The notes beneath the pieces were generated by a model. The model was given only the letters and a program-made list of their open reading frames with translations. It made no database searches and was not told where the DNA came from. A stretch of 24,267 bases of DNA from a virus. This document shows positions 8,046-14,249 of the stretch, piece after piece. The translations under genes were made by a program, and so were the position numbers. Within the stretch, counting starts at the first letter, position 1. The number at the start of each line of letters is the position of its first letter. The stretch is taken from positions 1 through 24,267 of IMG/VR virus record IMGVR_UViG_3300044546_000651; one strand, given 5' to 3'.

Positions 8046-8075
8046 CAAAGATAGTATATTATTTTAATCCCACAA
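8046..8075 (-). promoter_or_regulatory. promoter for the methyltransferase gene
   Basis: On the minus strand TTG (8075-8073), a 19-nt spacer and TATCTTTG (8053-8046) fit the Bacteroidota consensus. It overlaps the end of the preceding gene and would start an RNA near 8039, giving a leader of about 90 nt before the ATG at 7947. Confidence 0.6.
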
Positions 8076-8625
8076 CAAGCCATAAAATAAACATAGCACC
8101 ACCAACACACCAAGCAGCGACCTTACCTCTCTTTTGTTTCTTCGTTTCTTGCTTGCTAATAACTAATAGAGTGCTATCTGTAACATTCTCCGCTTTGTAA
8201 GCAACTATTAAAGAATCCTTAATCGTTGAAGCATCAGCGCAAAGTTGAAATGCAGTAAACAACGCTGCATAACTTGAATCTTTGACATTGATTATCTCAT
8301 CACATAAAACAAACACAGTGTCGCACTCTTTTGGTAATGTCTGGCGCAACTTCTTAAGCAAAGCTATGTTAGTGTTGGTCAAAGATATTTCACGCTTTCT
8401 AATAGAATCTTTTGCGTTATTCGCAGTTTGCAATCTTCGGTTGACTGATTCTAACTGGTTAAGTAGAATTGCCTGCTCAATGCCGAATTGTTTTTTTATC
8501 ATTTGCGCTTCTGCCTTATAATCGAATTGAATAGGCTTCGGTTTGTCTTTGGCGCAATGATTTAAGCCTATAATTAACAATAAGCATAGTACTGCGAATG
8601 CGATAAGTTGGTGTTGTGGTTTCAT
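8059..8625 (-). CDS. membrane protein with coiled coil, spanin-like
   Basis: The start at 8625 was chosen because it lies 10 bases after the previous stop; a start at 8655 is also in frame but overlaps that gene. The 188-residue product has an N-terminal membrane helix (LIAFAVLCLLLIIGLNHC), a long charged, coiled-coil-prone middle (about residues 30-100, rich in Q, K, E and N), and a second hydrophobic helix at the C-terminus (WCVGGAMFILWLVVGL). Placed just after the holin and endolysin in a lysis cluster, it could act like a spanin joining inner and outer membranes during lysis. NHC does not form a proper lipobox. Membrane anchoring at both ends is unusual for an i-spanin, so this role is tentative. 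Confidence 0.5.
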   Translation of the reverse strand: MKPQHQLIAFAVLCLLLIIGLNHCAKDKPKPIQFDYKAEAQMIKKQFGIEQAILLNQLESVNRRLQTANNAKDSIRKREISLTNTNIALLKKLRQTLPKECDTVFVLCDEIINVKDSSYAALFTAFQLCADASTIKDSLIVAYKAENVTDSTLLVISKQETKKQKRGKVAAWCVGGAMFILWLVVGLK

Positions 8626-8635
8626 ATTGTTATTT

Positions 8636-8890
8636 TTAGCACCCATCACCATCAATAACTGGAGTTCTTGTTGGTGTTTCGGTTGTAAACTTAGTTAAGA
8701 ATTTAGTATTAATCAGCAAGAATGTCGCAGCCAAACCGCCCCAAAAGGCTTGCTTCAAACTGATAAGACCTTGCGTTTCTGCGAGTGCTAAAGATGTCTG
8801 AATAAATGGCAGCAACACATAAATTAAGTAGTCTGCAATCTTCTTTAGCTGGCGGTTGTCTGGGCTTCTGTACTTCTGTTTTAGATTCAT
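8636..8890 (-). CDS. putative holin
   Basis: This 84-residue protein starts with a polar, basic segment (MNLKQKYRSPDNRQLKKIAD), then has two hydrophobic stretches, YLIYVLLPFIQTSLALA and AFWGGLAATFLLINTKFL, and a polar C-terminus. The size, the two-helix topology and the location between the M15 endolysin and the spanin-like gene suit a holin, which forms membrane lesions that time lysis. Holins share little sequence, so the assignment rests on topology and neighbourhood. The pattern 'RSPxNRxxKKIADYL' is one I associate with Bacteroidota phage holin-like proteins. Confidence 0.65.
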   Translation of the reverse strand: MNLKQKYRSPDNRQLKKIADYLIYVLLPFIQTSLALAETQGLISLKQAFWGGLAATFLLINTKFLTKFTTETPTRTPVIDGDGC

Positions 8891-8893
8891 ATT

Positions 8894-9079
8894 TTAATTA
8901 ATTATTTCCCATTCAAATTTACCCTTTAAATTCCATTCCAACAAGGGCATTATCAAATCGTGTTTATCCTTTCGCCTAAAGTAAACGTGGTCTATCTTTC
9001 GACCACCGATAACTATAAAGTCTATTTTGCTGAAAGTTATAACCTCCTTGCCATTAGTGTAGCGTGTGTTGCGTGTCAT
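8894..9079 (-). CDS. small hypothetical protein in the lysis cluster
   Basis: This 61-residue basic protein (Lys/Arg-rich, with FIVIGGRKIDHVYFRRKDKH in the centre) overlaps the endolysin gene by ATGA, so it is translated in the lysis unit. It has no membrane helix, signal peptide or known motif. The overlap at one end and 3-bp gap to the holin at the other make it a true gene despite its size. Function is unknown. Confidence 0.55.
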   Translation of the reverse strand: MTRNTRYTNGKEVITFSKIDFIVIGGRKIDHVYFRRKDKHDLIMPLLEWNLKGKFEWEIIN

Positions 9080-9498
9080 ATTATTGTCATTTTCCAGTTG
9101 GTAAGCTCCACGTGGGGTAAATCCTTGAACGATTTAAAGTTGCCACCCCAAGTCAACTTGTTAGATGCCGATTGCAACATCTCCCAAAATTCTTTAAAGT
9201 GCTTTGCCGAGTAGTCTAACTCACGTTTTCCGACCTTTACAAAGGCAATATCAAAAGCCCTTGATGGGTAGTAATTATGCGCTGATTGCCCTGCTCTGGC
9301 ATTAGTTATCTTTGGGCGCTTATGATAGTACACTTCTTGCATTGCATTGTTTCGGTAAGTGCAAACTATGATAACGTGAACATCGTTGTGAATAGCGTTA
9401 AACTGCGCTTCTGCTTTCTTGTAAGCGTTGGCAAGTGTTGGATGCAAGTCCTCGATTAATCTCGATTCAAATGGCTTGGTTTCATCTTTTGGCTTCAT
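9076..9498 (-). CDS. endolysin, M15-family peptidase
   Basis: This 140-residue protein carries the M15 zinc peptidase signature: SAHNYYPSRAFDIAF with His74 and Asp83, then LTWGGNF and LPHVEL with His129, the three expected metal ligands. Such phage enzymes cut L-Ala-D-Glu or D-Ala-D-Ala links in peptidoglycan stems. It has no signal peptide, so it would need the neighbouring holin to reach the wall. The length is normal for single-domain M15 endolysins; no cell-wall-binding domain is attached. It is coupled by ATGA overlaps at both ends. Exact bond specificity cannot be settled by eye. Confidence 0.87.
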   Translation of the reverse strand: MKPKDETKPFESRLIEDLHPTLANAYKKAEAQFNAIHNDVHVIIVCTYRNNAMQEVYYHKRPKITNARAGQSAHNYYPSRAFDIAFVKVGKRELDYSAKHFKEFWEMLQSASNKLTWGGNFKSFKDLPHVELTNWKMTII

Positions 9499-9806
9499 AT
9501 TGTTTTATAAGTTTCGTTGTAGTATTGTTCTGCATTTGCTCTTTGGTCTTCATCATTCCACCCATTATTAGAATAAGCATCTATTATCTGCTTTTTTTCC
9601 ATTGCTTTGGCTTGTTGAAATATGTTAGGTTGAACTATTGTACTTTGACATTCTATTTCTTCCATAAGGTTATAGATGTATTTTGAACTTGATAATTGCT
9701 CAACCAACCACTCAACTGCTGTGACTTGTTTCATAATATTATTTTTTAAACAATAGCATTCGTGTATGTCATTCGACCCATAACACGCACAACTATTTGG
9801 TTTCAT
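9495..9806 (-). CDS. small conserved-type phage protein (MKQxTAVEWL family)
   Basis: The segment beginning at an internal Met (start at 9734) reads MKQVTAVEWLVEQL, followed by IFQQAKAMEKKQIIDAY and EQYYNETYKT, a pattern I recognise from many small Bacteroidota phage proteins of unknown role. The frame extends to an ATG at 9806 that forms TAATG with the upstream stop, adding 24 residues with a CACY...CYC cysteine pattern. The TAATG coupling favours the long form, while the family's usual N-terminus favours 9734. The product is soluble and helical. No function is known. Confidence 0.65.
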   Translation of the reverse strand: MKPNSCACYGSNDIHECYCLKNNIMKQVTAVEWLVEQLSSSKYIYNLMEEIECQSTIVQPNIFQQAKAMEKKQIIDAYSNNGWNDEDQRANAEQYYNETYKTI

Positions 9807-10222
9807 TAGCTTATTTTTAAGTTCATTATCTCAATATTTAAAGGCACTTCTATGCCCTCTACACCATCTTTTTCTGCGTAAGGATAAAGCATATAGCCAA
9901 TAGGAAAAGAACACTTTGGCGCAACTCTAAACGCATATCCATCGTTAGCTTTGCATTCAATATAATAGCCCCAGTGCAATCTAACTTTAACAAGTTCACC
10001 GATTGCGTATCTACCTAACCGTTGAATGATGCGCTGCCCTTTAATATAAGCATAAAAGTACAACACACAATAGTTTTCCTCCTTGCGAATGCCCAAACGT
10101 ATGCTATTCCAGTGATGCCAACCGCGTGAGAAGCCTATGACCTTTTGCACCCCTTCGCTTTTCGCGAAATCAGAAATAACAAATTCGCAGGATAGATTTG
10201 TTGGTTTATATAGCAGTTTCAT
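9806..10222 (-). CDS. hypothetical protein, unknown
   Basis: The start at 10222 overlaps the previous stop as ATGA; a longer frame to 10384 runs almost wholly across the neighbouring gene and was rejected. The 138-residue protein is beta-rich with many aromatic residues (GWHHWNSIRLGI, YCVLYFYAYIKGQR, RLHWGYYIECKANDGYAF). This is compatible with a small barrel or sandwich domain, but I recognise no family. It has no membrane helix or catalytic motif. It belongs to the leftward unit of small genes upstream of the endolysin. Confidence 0.55.
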   Translation of the reverse strand: MKLLYKPTNLSCEFVISDFAKSEGVQKVIGFSRGWHHWNSIRLGIRKEENYCVLYFYAYIKGQRIIQRLGRYAIGELVKVRLHWGYYIECKANDGYAFRVAPKCSFPIGYMLYPYAEKDGVEGIEVPLNIEIMNLKIS

Positions 10223-10410
10223 TTTTTTAACCATTGTTGCATAAAGCCAGCACCACACACCGCACTTGTTAGCGAGGCGCAAAAGGATAAAGTAAAGGTA
10301 AGTAACTCGGAATTTCCAAAGAAAACCCCAGTCATTGCGAATTTGATTGCCCAAAAGGACATAAATAGGGCTGATAATGCCCATAAAATTAAGGATGGTT
10401 TTGTTTTCAT
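10219..10410 (-). CDS. small membrane protein, unknown
   Basis: This 63-residue protein is mostly two hydrophobic helices, SLILWALSALFMSFWAIKF and LLTFTLSFCASLTSAVCGAG, with a basic end MQQWLKK. It overlaps the downstream gene by ATGA and lies 3 bp after the gene at 10414. It could be a superinfection-exclusion or membrane-modifying protein given its place early in the leftward unit, but nothing in the sequence decides that. Confidence 0.6.
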   Translation of the reverse strand: MKTKPSLILWALSALFMSFWAIKFAMTGVFFGNSELLTFTLSFCASLTSAVCGAGFMQQWLKK

Positions 10411-10413
10411 AGT

Positions 10414-10581
10414 TTAAAAGTTTTCGGGATCTAACTCCTCATTTAATAATTGTTCAAGTTTCGGTGATAAATAAACTGGTGTGTTACCATTTGTAATGTC
10501 AGTTAATACCCAACCGCCTCTAATGTTGTTTTCTCTATCGGTTTCTTCGTACTCCCAATGCAATGTTAATGTTGTTTCCAT
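10414..10581 (-). CDS. small acidic protein, first gene of the leftward unit
   Basis: The start at 10581 gives 55 residues and is preceded by TTTAAAACTAACATT, the same leader seen before several rightward early genes; an in-frame ATG at 10629 lies upstream of the predicted transcript start and was not used. The protein begins METTLTLHWEYEETDRENN and ends with an acidic NEELDPENF. No family is recognised. As the first gene from a divergent promoter it is likely expressed early. Confidence 0.6.
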   Translation of the reverse strand: METTLTLHWEYEETDRENNIRGGWVLTDITNGNTPVYLSPKLEQLLNEELDPENF

Positions 10582-10602
10582 AATGTTAGTTTTAAATTTC
10601 CG

Positions 10603-10633
10603 CAAACATAAAACAAAAATAATTAACAAACAA
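10603..10633 (-). promoter_or_regulatory. leftward promoter of the divergent control region
   Basis: On the minus strand TTG (10633-10631), a 20-nt spacer and TATGTTTG (10610-10603) match the Bacteroidota promoter form. A transcript from about 10596 would have a leader of some 15 nt before the ATG at 10581. Its -33 box directly abuts that of the rightward promoter. Confidence 0.6.
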
Positions 10634-10665
10634 TTTTGTTTTAATAAAATATTGTTGTAGGTTTG
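10634..10665 (+). promoter_or_regulatory. rightward early promoter
   Basis: TTTTG (10634-10638), a 19-nt spacer and TAGGTTTG (10658-10665) match the Bacteroidota consensus closely. The transcript would start near 10672 and reach the ATG at 10689 with a short A-rich leader that ends in ACTAACATA. It likely drives the early/replication unit. Confidence 0.7.
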
Positions 10666-10688
10666 TCGAAACTTTTAAAACTAACATA

Positions 10689-10937
10689 ATGAAAGCAAGA
10701 AAATTTGAAAACGTAGAAATTAATCAAACAGTGACATTTCAAGAAAATGGAATAATTGAAACTGGTGTAGTATGTAATGTTCAAGACAATAAATTTATTG
10801 TGAGAGCATTAAGATGTTGGGATAGATGTGGAGTAATGGTTTATTATGACAAAAATTTTAGTTTTTTCAAAACTGGAACTAAAACACATTCACATTATAA
10901 CTATGGGAATGCTATTGCAATAACTGGTAATATCTAA
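10689..10937 (+). CDS. hypothetical early protein
   Basis: This 82-residue protein is the first gene of the rightward unit. It starts MKARKFENVEINQTVTFQEN and has alternating short strands (IETGVVCNVQDNKFIVRAL, CGVMVYYDKNF), like a small beta-barrel, and two Cys residues. No known family is recognised. Early genes in this place are often host-takeover or anti-defence proteins; that is context only. Confidence 0.6.
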   Translation: MKARKFENVEINQTVTFQENGIIETGVVCNVQDNKFIVRALRCWDRCGVMVYYDKNFSFFKTGTKTHSHYNYGNAIAITGNI

Positions 10938-10952
10938 TTTAACAACTAACAA

Positions 10953-11156
10953 ATGAAAGCAGAAGTAGAGCGAGTATTAGTAGTTTACACCCAAGAATGT
11001 GATGAATCAAGCAATGATATTCAAGAATTAAGAGTATTTATGGAAGATAATGGAGCAGGTAAATATATTGTTTTTGAAACGGAACGATGGGCTATTGACA
11101 ACATTGATGAACTTATAGAGATACTTAAAGACTTTAAAACAAGGGCAGGAATATAA
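10953..11156 (+). CDS. hypothetical early protein, small and acidic
   Basis: This 67-residue acidic protein starts at an ATG preceded by AACAACTAACAA. It has two beta-like segments (VERVLVVYTQE, GKYIVFETERW) and a C-terminal helix (IDELIEILKDFKTRAG). The alternation suggests a small alpha/beta fold. It has no motif or membrane helix. Function is unknown; it lies in the early unit between two other small genes. Confidence 0.6.
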   Translation: MKAEVERVLVVYTQECDESSNDIQELRVFMEDNGAGKYIVFETERWAIDNIDELIEILKDFKTRAGI

Positions 11157-11177
11157 ACTAACAAAACAACTAACAAA

Positions 11178-11339
11178 ATGAAACAACTAATCCAAAAACT
11201 ATTATTCGGTTACCGAAACAACCCAGCAGCCTACACCCCAAAAGGAGGCGCAAAACTTACTTACAAAGGTGGCAATGCTGAAGCCATACATTCAGCATTA
11301 GTTTTAATGCAATATCAAATTCGCAATGCAAAAGATTAA
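11178..11339 (+). CDS. 53-residue early protein, unknown
   Basis: An open frame from ATG 11178 to TAA 11337-11339 begins MKQLIQKLLFGYRNNPAAYT and is basic and soluble. Two ACTAAC copies precede the start (within 11158-11177), as at neighbouring true genes, and the end overlaps the next gene by 14 bases. It fills what would otherwise be a 169-bp gap in a tight operon. No family is recognised. Confidence 0.55.
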   Translation: MKQLIQKLLFGYRNNPAAYTPKGGAKLTYKGGNAEAIHSALVLMQYQIRNAKD

Positions 11340-11691
11340 AAAGAAACGCAAACTTGGAAGAGCAATTTGTGATTCATACATTCACGTTCCAAAACCTGCT
11401 ACAATAACGCAACAACATTGGGATGTTTGGCTCAAGTATAATAGTGGGCTAACATCAGTTGAATGTGCTATGGTGTTTGGCATTAAAGTACACGAAATCA
11501 CCAGTATAATATCTGGCATTGTGGAACGATTAAAGAACAAAAGCAAATTAGCTGAAGACTGGAGCGAAGACTTTGCATCAATAGAGGCTGCAATGGAATT
11601 TAAGCAACGAATAGCAAACAATGTTTATATGGCTATGCGAAAAGCTAAAAAAGAAAATACAAATCAAATATTAATAATGAGTGAATTATGA
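11326..11691 (+). CDS. putative HTH-containing early protein
   Basis: This 121-residue basic protein has a segment around residues 40-70, GLTSVECAMVFGIKVHEITS then IISGIVERLKN, that reads like a helix-turn-helix of the sigma region 4/MarR kind. A basic N-terminus (KIKKKRKLGR) could touch DNA. It is the only candidate DNA-binding regulator seen in the window, so it might control the switch from early to late genes. No family was confirmed and the HTH is judged by eye. The end overlaps the next gene by ATGA. Confidence 0.5.
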   Translation: MQKIKKKRKLGRAICDSYIHVPKPATITQQHWDVWLKYNSGLTSVECAMVFGIKVHEITSIISGIVERLKNKSKLAEDWSEDFASIEAAMEFKQRIANNVYMAMRKAKKENTNQILIMSEL

Positions 11692-11930
11692 ATAATAAAC
11701 CAAACCCCGAACAACTACAAGAAATTTACGATGCTATCAAAGTTATCAACCTTGAAAGAGTGCAGACCTATGGAAGAAATGCTGGTAAAGGAGCATTCGT
11801 GACCATTGGTGAAAAGTGCTTTATGACTCAAGAACAAGTCAAAAACATCCTGCGAAATCGTGTTGCAAACTGGAAGCCACAACATTTTAAAGTCTATAAC
11901 CTTGCGAAACGATTTGTTAAAATTTGTTAA
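11688..11930 (+). CDS. hypothetical early protein
   Basis: This 80-residue basic protein has a helical start (PEQLQEIYDAIKVINLERV) and a central FVTIGEKCFMTQEQVKNIL that could form a small helical DNA-binding domain. It ends with LAKRFVKIC. It is coupled to the preceding gene by ATGA, so the two are probably made together. No family is recognised and function is unknown. A promoter lies just after its stop. Confidence 0.55.
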   Translation: MNNKPNPEQLQEIYDAIKVINLERVQTYGRNAGKGAFVTIGEKCFMTQEQVKNILRNRVANWKPQHFKVYNLAKRFVKIC

Positions 11931-11956
11931 CAGATATAAAATAAACCTAAAATAAA

Positions 11957-11987
11957 TTTGTAGGTTTAAAAAGTAGTTGTAGATTTG
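11957..11987 (+). promoter_or_regulatory. second rightward promoter in the early unit
   Basis: TTTG (11957-11960), a 19-nt spacer and TAGATTTG (11980-11987) form one of the best promoter matches here, in the 98-bp gap before the gene at 12029. The expected transcript starts near 11994 and has a leader ending TTTTAAAAACTAACAAA, nearly the same as at 10689. Confidence 0.7.
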
Positions 11988-12028
11988 CACTCAACAAATA
12001 ACAATTACTAATTTTAAAAACTAACAAA

Positions 12029-12241
12029 ATGACACTAACAGAAAAAATCAACAGCAACCCTTACTTAAAAGTAAGCAATTGCACAGACATTGCAGACCTT
12101 GAAACAGGAATAGATAATCTTAAAAAACTTGATGCAGAATTTGGAGAAAATAACAAAACACTTTTAAAACTTTGGGCAAAGTTTTTAGACAAGAAAAATA
12201 AGTTAGAGGCAAAAACCTCTAACTCTAATATGTTAATATAA
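12029..12241 (+). CDS. hypothetical early protein, helical
   Basis: This 70-residue Lys/Asn-rich protein (MTLTEKINSNPYLKVSNCTD, then LKKLDAEFGENNKTLLKLWA) is likely helical. It follows a strong promoter and a near copy of the leader at 10689. It has no motif, signal peptide or membrane helix, and no function can be given. As the first gene behind the second promoter it may be strongly expressed, ahead of the recombination genes. Confidence 0.55.
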   Translation: MTLTEKINSNPYLKVSNCTDIADLETGIDNLKKLDAEFGENNKTLLKLWAKFLDKKNKLEAKTSNSNMLI

Positions 12242-12268
12242 TTATAAACCAAATAAAAACAAACTAAC

Positions 12269-12559
12269 ATGAACTCAATTAACGTAATCACAAAAGTATC
12301 AACGACCACCACGTGGCAAATTGAAAATTCAAAGGAACGCATCGAATACGAATCTGACAACGAAACATTCTACGTGTGGAATAAAGACAACGAAATAACT
12401 GCTTCTATTGACCGTAAAGATGCGTTCTGGACTATGCAACTATGTGACCTTGCAGTAAGCAACGACAAGCACGAAATTAACTTGCAATTCAACGATTACA
12501 TTCCGCACACCTCATTCTTATCAATGGTATTAACAGATTTCTTACACAAAAACAAATAA
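12269..12559 (+). CDS. hypothetical protein before the recombination genes
   Basis: This 96-residue acidic protein begins MNSINVITKVSTTTTWQIEN and has a beta-rich first half (YESDNETFYVWNKDNEITAS) and a helical C-terminus (FLSMVLTDFLHKNK). The start codon is directly preceded by AAACTAAC. Its place just before the SSB-like gene suggests a replication or recombination accessory role, but no family is recognised. Confidence 0.55.
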   Translation: MNSINVITKVSTTTTWQIENSKERIEYESDNETFYVWNKDNEITASIDRKDAFWTMQLCDLAVSNDKHEINLQFNDYIPHTSFLSMVLTDFLHKNK

Positions 12560-12568
12560 ATAAATCAA

Positions 12569-12925
12569 ATGACAATCAAAGGCACAATTAAGCGCATAGG
12601 CGCAACGCAAACAGTTAGTGATGGTAAATTCTCAAAGAGAGAACTAATACTTACCACCGCAGATCAGTATCCGCAAATCGTATCAGTTGAATTGCAGCAA
12701 AAAGCCTGCTCAATAGCGGATGACTTAAAAGTAGGGCAAGACATTGAAGCTCACATCAATATTCGTGGGCGCGAGTGGACATCGCCACAAGGTGAAGTTA
12801 AGGTGTTTAACACCATTTCGTGTTGGAAAGTGGATGCGAATCCGTTTACACAAACTGAAGACCCGCAAGTGGAGTATTCAAAGCCAGTGCAAAAGAATGA
12901 TGTTGAAAGCGATCTTCCATTTTAG
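12569..12925 (+). CDS. DUF3127-type single-stranded-DNA-binding-like protein
   Basis: This 118-residue protein has an OB-fold-like N-terminal domain: MTIKGTIKRIG, SKRELILTTADQYPQIVSVE, then DIEAHINIRGREW, the order seen in the DUF3127 family of Bacteroidota and their phages. The C-terminal end is acidic and terminates in DVESDLPF, resembling the acidic D-(D)-(L/I)-P-F tip with which SSB proteins recruit partners. It likely coats phage ssDNA during replication and recombination. It stands directly before a RecT-like gene, a usual SSB partner. The family is judged from memory, without a search. Confidence 0.75.
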   Translation: MTIKGTIKRIGATQTVSDGKFSKRELILTTADQYPQIVSVELQQKACSIADDLKVGQDIEAHINIRGREWTSPQGEVKVFNTISCWKVDANPFTQTEDPQVEYSKPVQKNDVESDLPF

Positions 12926-12950
12926 TTTTAACCCTTAATACATAATAACA

Positions 12951-13631
12951 ATGAACACACAAGTAACAACAGTAACAACAATTAACACTACTGATATAAT
13001 GAATATCAGTAAAGCATTTTACGAATCGGGAATGTTTACCGACATCAAAAGTGTTGCGCAGGCTATGGTCAAAATATCCGCAGGGCAAGAAATCGGAATA
13101 CCTCCATTTGCCTCTATGACTGGTATTCACATTATTCAAGGCAAACCAACAATCGGAGCAGGTTTAATTGCATCAAGGTTAAAAGGTAGTGGCAAGTATG
13201 ACTATCGTGTTGTTGAGGCATCTGAAAAGGTTTGCTCAATTGATTTCTTTCAAGGTGCTACTAAAATAGGTAATAGCACATTTACCATTGAAGATGCAAG
13301 AAAAGCACTTACAAAAAACATTGATAAATTCCCAAAGAATATGTTATTCGCAAGGGCTATCAGTAATGGTGTGAAGTGGTATTGCCCCGACATCTTTAGC
13401 GGGCCAGTGTATGTGCCAGAGGAAATGCAAGTAGTGACAACTGAAGAAGCTACACACGTTGAGGTTGACACAACTATTGATGAGATTATCAATGACATTC
13501 AAGTGTGTGTATCACTTGATGAAATTAAAGCAGTTTGGGGAAAAATTACCAAAGCGCAACGATTAGACCTACGAGTATTAGCAGCAAAAGATGAAATGAA
13601 AACTAAATTAACACCTAACACCGAAGCATAA
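12951..13631 (+). CDS. putative RecT-like single-strand annealing protein
   Basis: This 226-residue protein includes SVAQAMVKISAGQEIGIPPF then ASMTGIHIIQGKPTIGAGLI, then FPKNMLFARAISNGVKWYCP. These blocks belong to a phage protein group usually annotated as RecT-type recombinase or its ssDNA-annealing relatives. It would pair complementary single strands in recombination-dependent replication. Neighbours fit: an SSB-like gene before it, Gp157 and a nuclease after it. The C-terminal ~60 residues are acidic and helical, perhaps a partner-binding tail. It overlaps the next gene as TAATG. It could instead be an uncharacterised relative with a different function. Confidence 0.65.
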   Translation: MNTQVTTVTTINTTDIMNISKAFYESGMFTDIKSVAQAMVKISAGQEIGIPPFASMTGIHIIQGKPTIGAGLIASRLKGSGKYDYRVVEASEKVCSIDFFQGATKIGNSTFTIEDARKALTKNIDKFPKNMLFARAISNGVKWYCPDIFSGPVYVPEEMQVVTTEEATHVEVDTTIDEIINDIQVCVSLDEIKAVWGKITKAQRLDLRVLAAKDEMKTKLTPNTEA

Positions 13632-14125
13632 TGAAACTAACAATCTATCAAATTGAACAAAGCTATAATCAATTAGCAGAAGAACTTATAGAGAATGGGG
13701 GTGAGTTAACCCCCTCTCTTGAGGAAGCACTTGCCATTACTGAAGAGCAGTTGCAAAACAAATCAGTTGCTTATTCGTTTGTAATTAAGCAAATGGATGC
13801 TGATGTTGAAATTATTGATGCTGAAATTAAGAGGTTGCAGGCAGCGAAAAAGCAACGTGAAAAGGCATCTGAATATCTAAAGGATCGCATTAAACACGCA
13901 ATGGATTTATTCCAGATTGAAGAAATCAAAACACCATTGGTTAAGATTAACTTTAGAAAATCTGAAACTGTTGAGGTTGATGATGTGAATGCTTTGCCTG
14001 CTGCTTATAAGGTGGTAAAGGTAACTGAACAAGCAGATAAGGCTGCTATTAAGGCAGCACTTAAAGATGGTGTTGAAGTTACTGGTTGCACAATTGAAAT
14101 ACATCGTAATTTGCAGATTAAGTAA
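13631..14125 (+). CDS. Siphovirus Gp157-family protein
   Basis: This 164-residue protein has the hallmark layout of the Gp157 family: an N-terminal helical segment (MKLTIYQIEQSYNQLAEELI), a long coiled coil with DADVEIIDAEIKRLQAAKKQ and REKASEYLKDRIKHAMD, then a beta-rich end with IKTPLVKINFRKSETVEVDD, and LPAAYKVVKVTEQADKAAIK. The family is common in phage recombination clusters and was linked to resistance against other phages in a Streptococcus prophage; its biochemical role is not settled. It is coupled to the annealing protein by TAATG. A structured intergenic region follows. Confidence 0.85.
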   Translation: MKLTIYQIEQSYNQLAEELIENGGELTPSLEEALAITEEQLQNKSVAYSFVIKQMDADVEIIDAEIKRLQAAKKQREKASEYLKDRIKHAMDLFQIEEIKTPLVKINFRKSETVEVDDVNALPAAYKVVKVTEQADKAAIKAALKDGVEVTGCTIEIHRNLQIK

Positions 14126-14141
14126 AAAAAACTTATATTTA
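14110..14141 (+). promoter_or_regulatory. promoter-like site before the structured intergenic region
   Basis: TTTG (14110-14113), a 20-nt spacer and TATATTTA (14134-14141) match the consensus except for the last base (A in place of G). It overlaps the end of the Gp157 gene. The predicted start, near 14147, would place the RNA 5' end right at the first pairing arm of the following element. Confidence 0.4.
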
Positions 14142-14146
14142 CATCC

Positions 14147-14240
14147 GAAATAACCCGCCAAATTGAAAGACATTTTTAACATAGCCCCTATCTTATTGTT
14201 GCCCCTTGGCGGGTGGCGCAATTTGGTAGGGGTTTCTTTA
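14147..14240 (+). ncRNA. candidate structured RNA or leader with mutually exclusive stems
   Basis: This part of the 124-bp gap holds three complementary pairs: ACCCGCCAA (14153-14161) with TTGGCGGGT (14206-14214); CCAAATTG (14158-14165) with CAATTTGG (14219-14226); and AGCCCCTA (14183-14190) with TAGGGGTT (14227-14234, one G-U), followed by TCTTTATTT. The first two exclude each other because they share bases; the third crosses either one, so pseudoknots are possible. The third plus the T-rich tract looks like a terminator. It may be a small RNA, an attenuator for the downstream genes, or a complex terminator. Confidence 0.45.
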
Positions 14241-14249
14241 TTTAATTAA

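Noticed and set aside
10223-10384. Long form of the protein that ends at 9806
   Set aside because: The extra part runs over almost all of the neighbouring membrane-protein gene; the ATG at 10222 makes a standard ATGA overlap with it.
12744-12938. 64-codon plus-strand frame inside the SSB-like gene
   Set aside because: It is a shadow of the DUF3127-type gene in another frame, with a basic, low-complexity composition and no leader.
14211-14232. Segment resembling the D-arm of a tRNA (GGCGCAATTTGGTAG)
   Set aside because: No matching anticodon or T arm, no acceptor pairing, and the bases are better explained by the long stems of the structured region. No integrase is present to suggest a tRNA attachment site.
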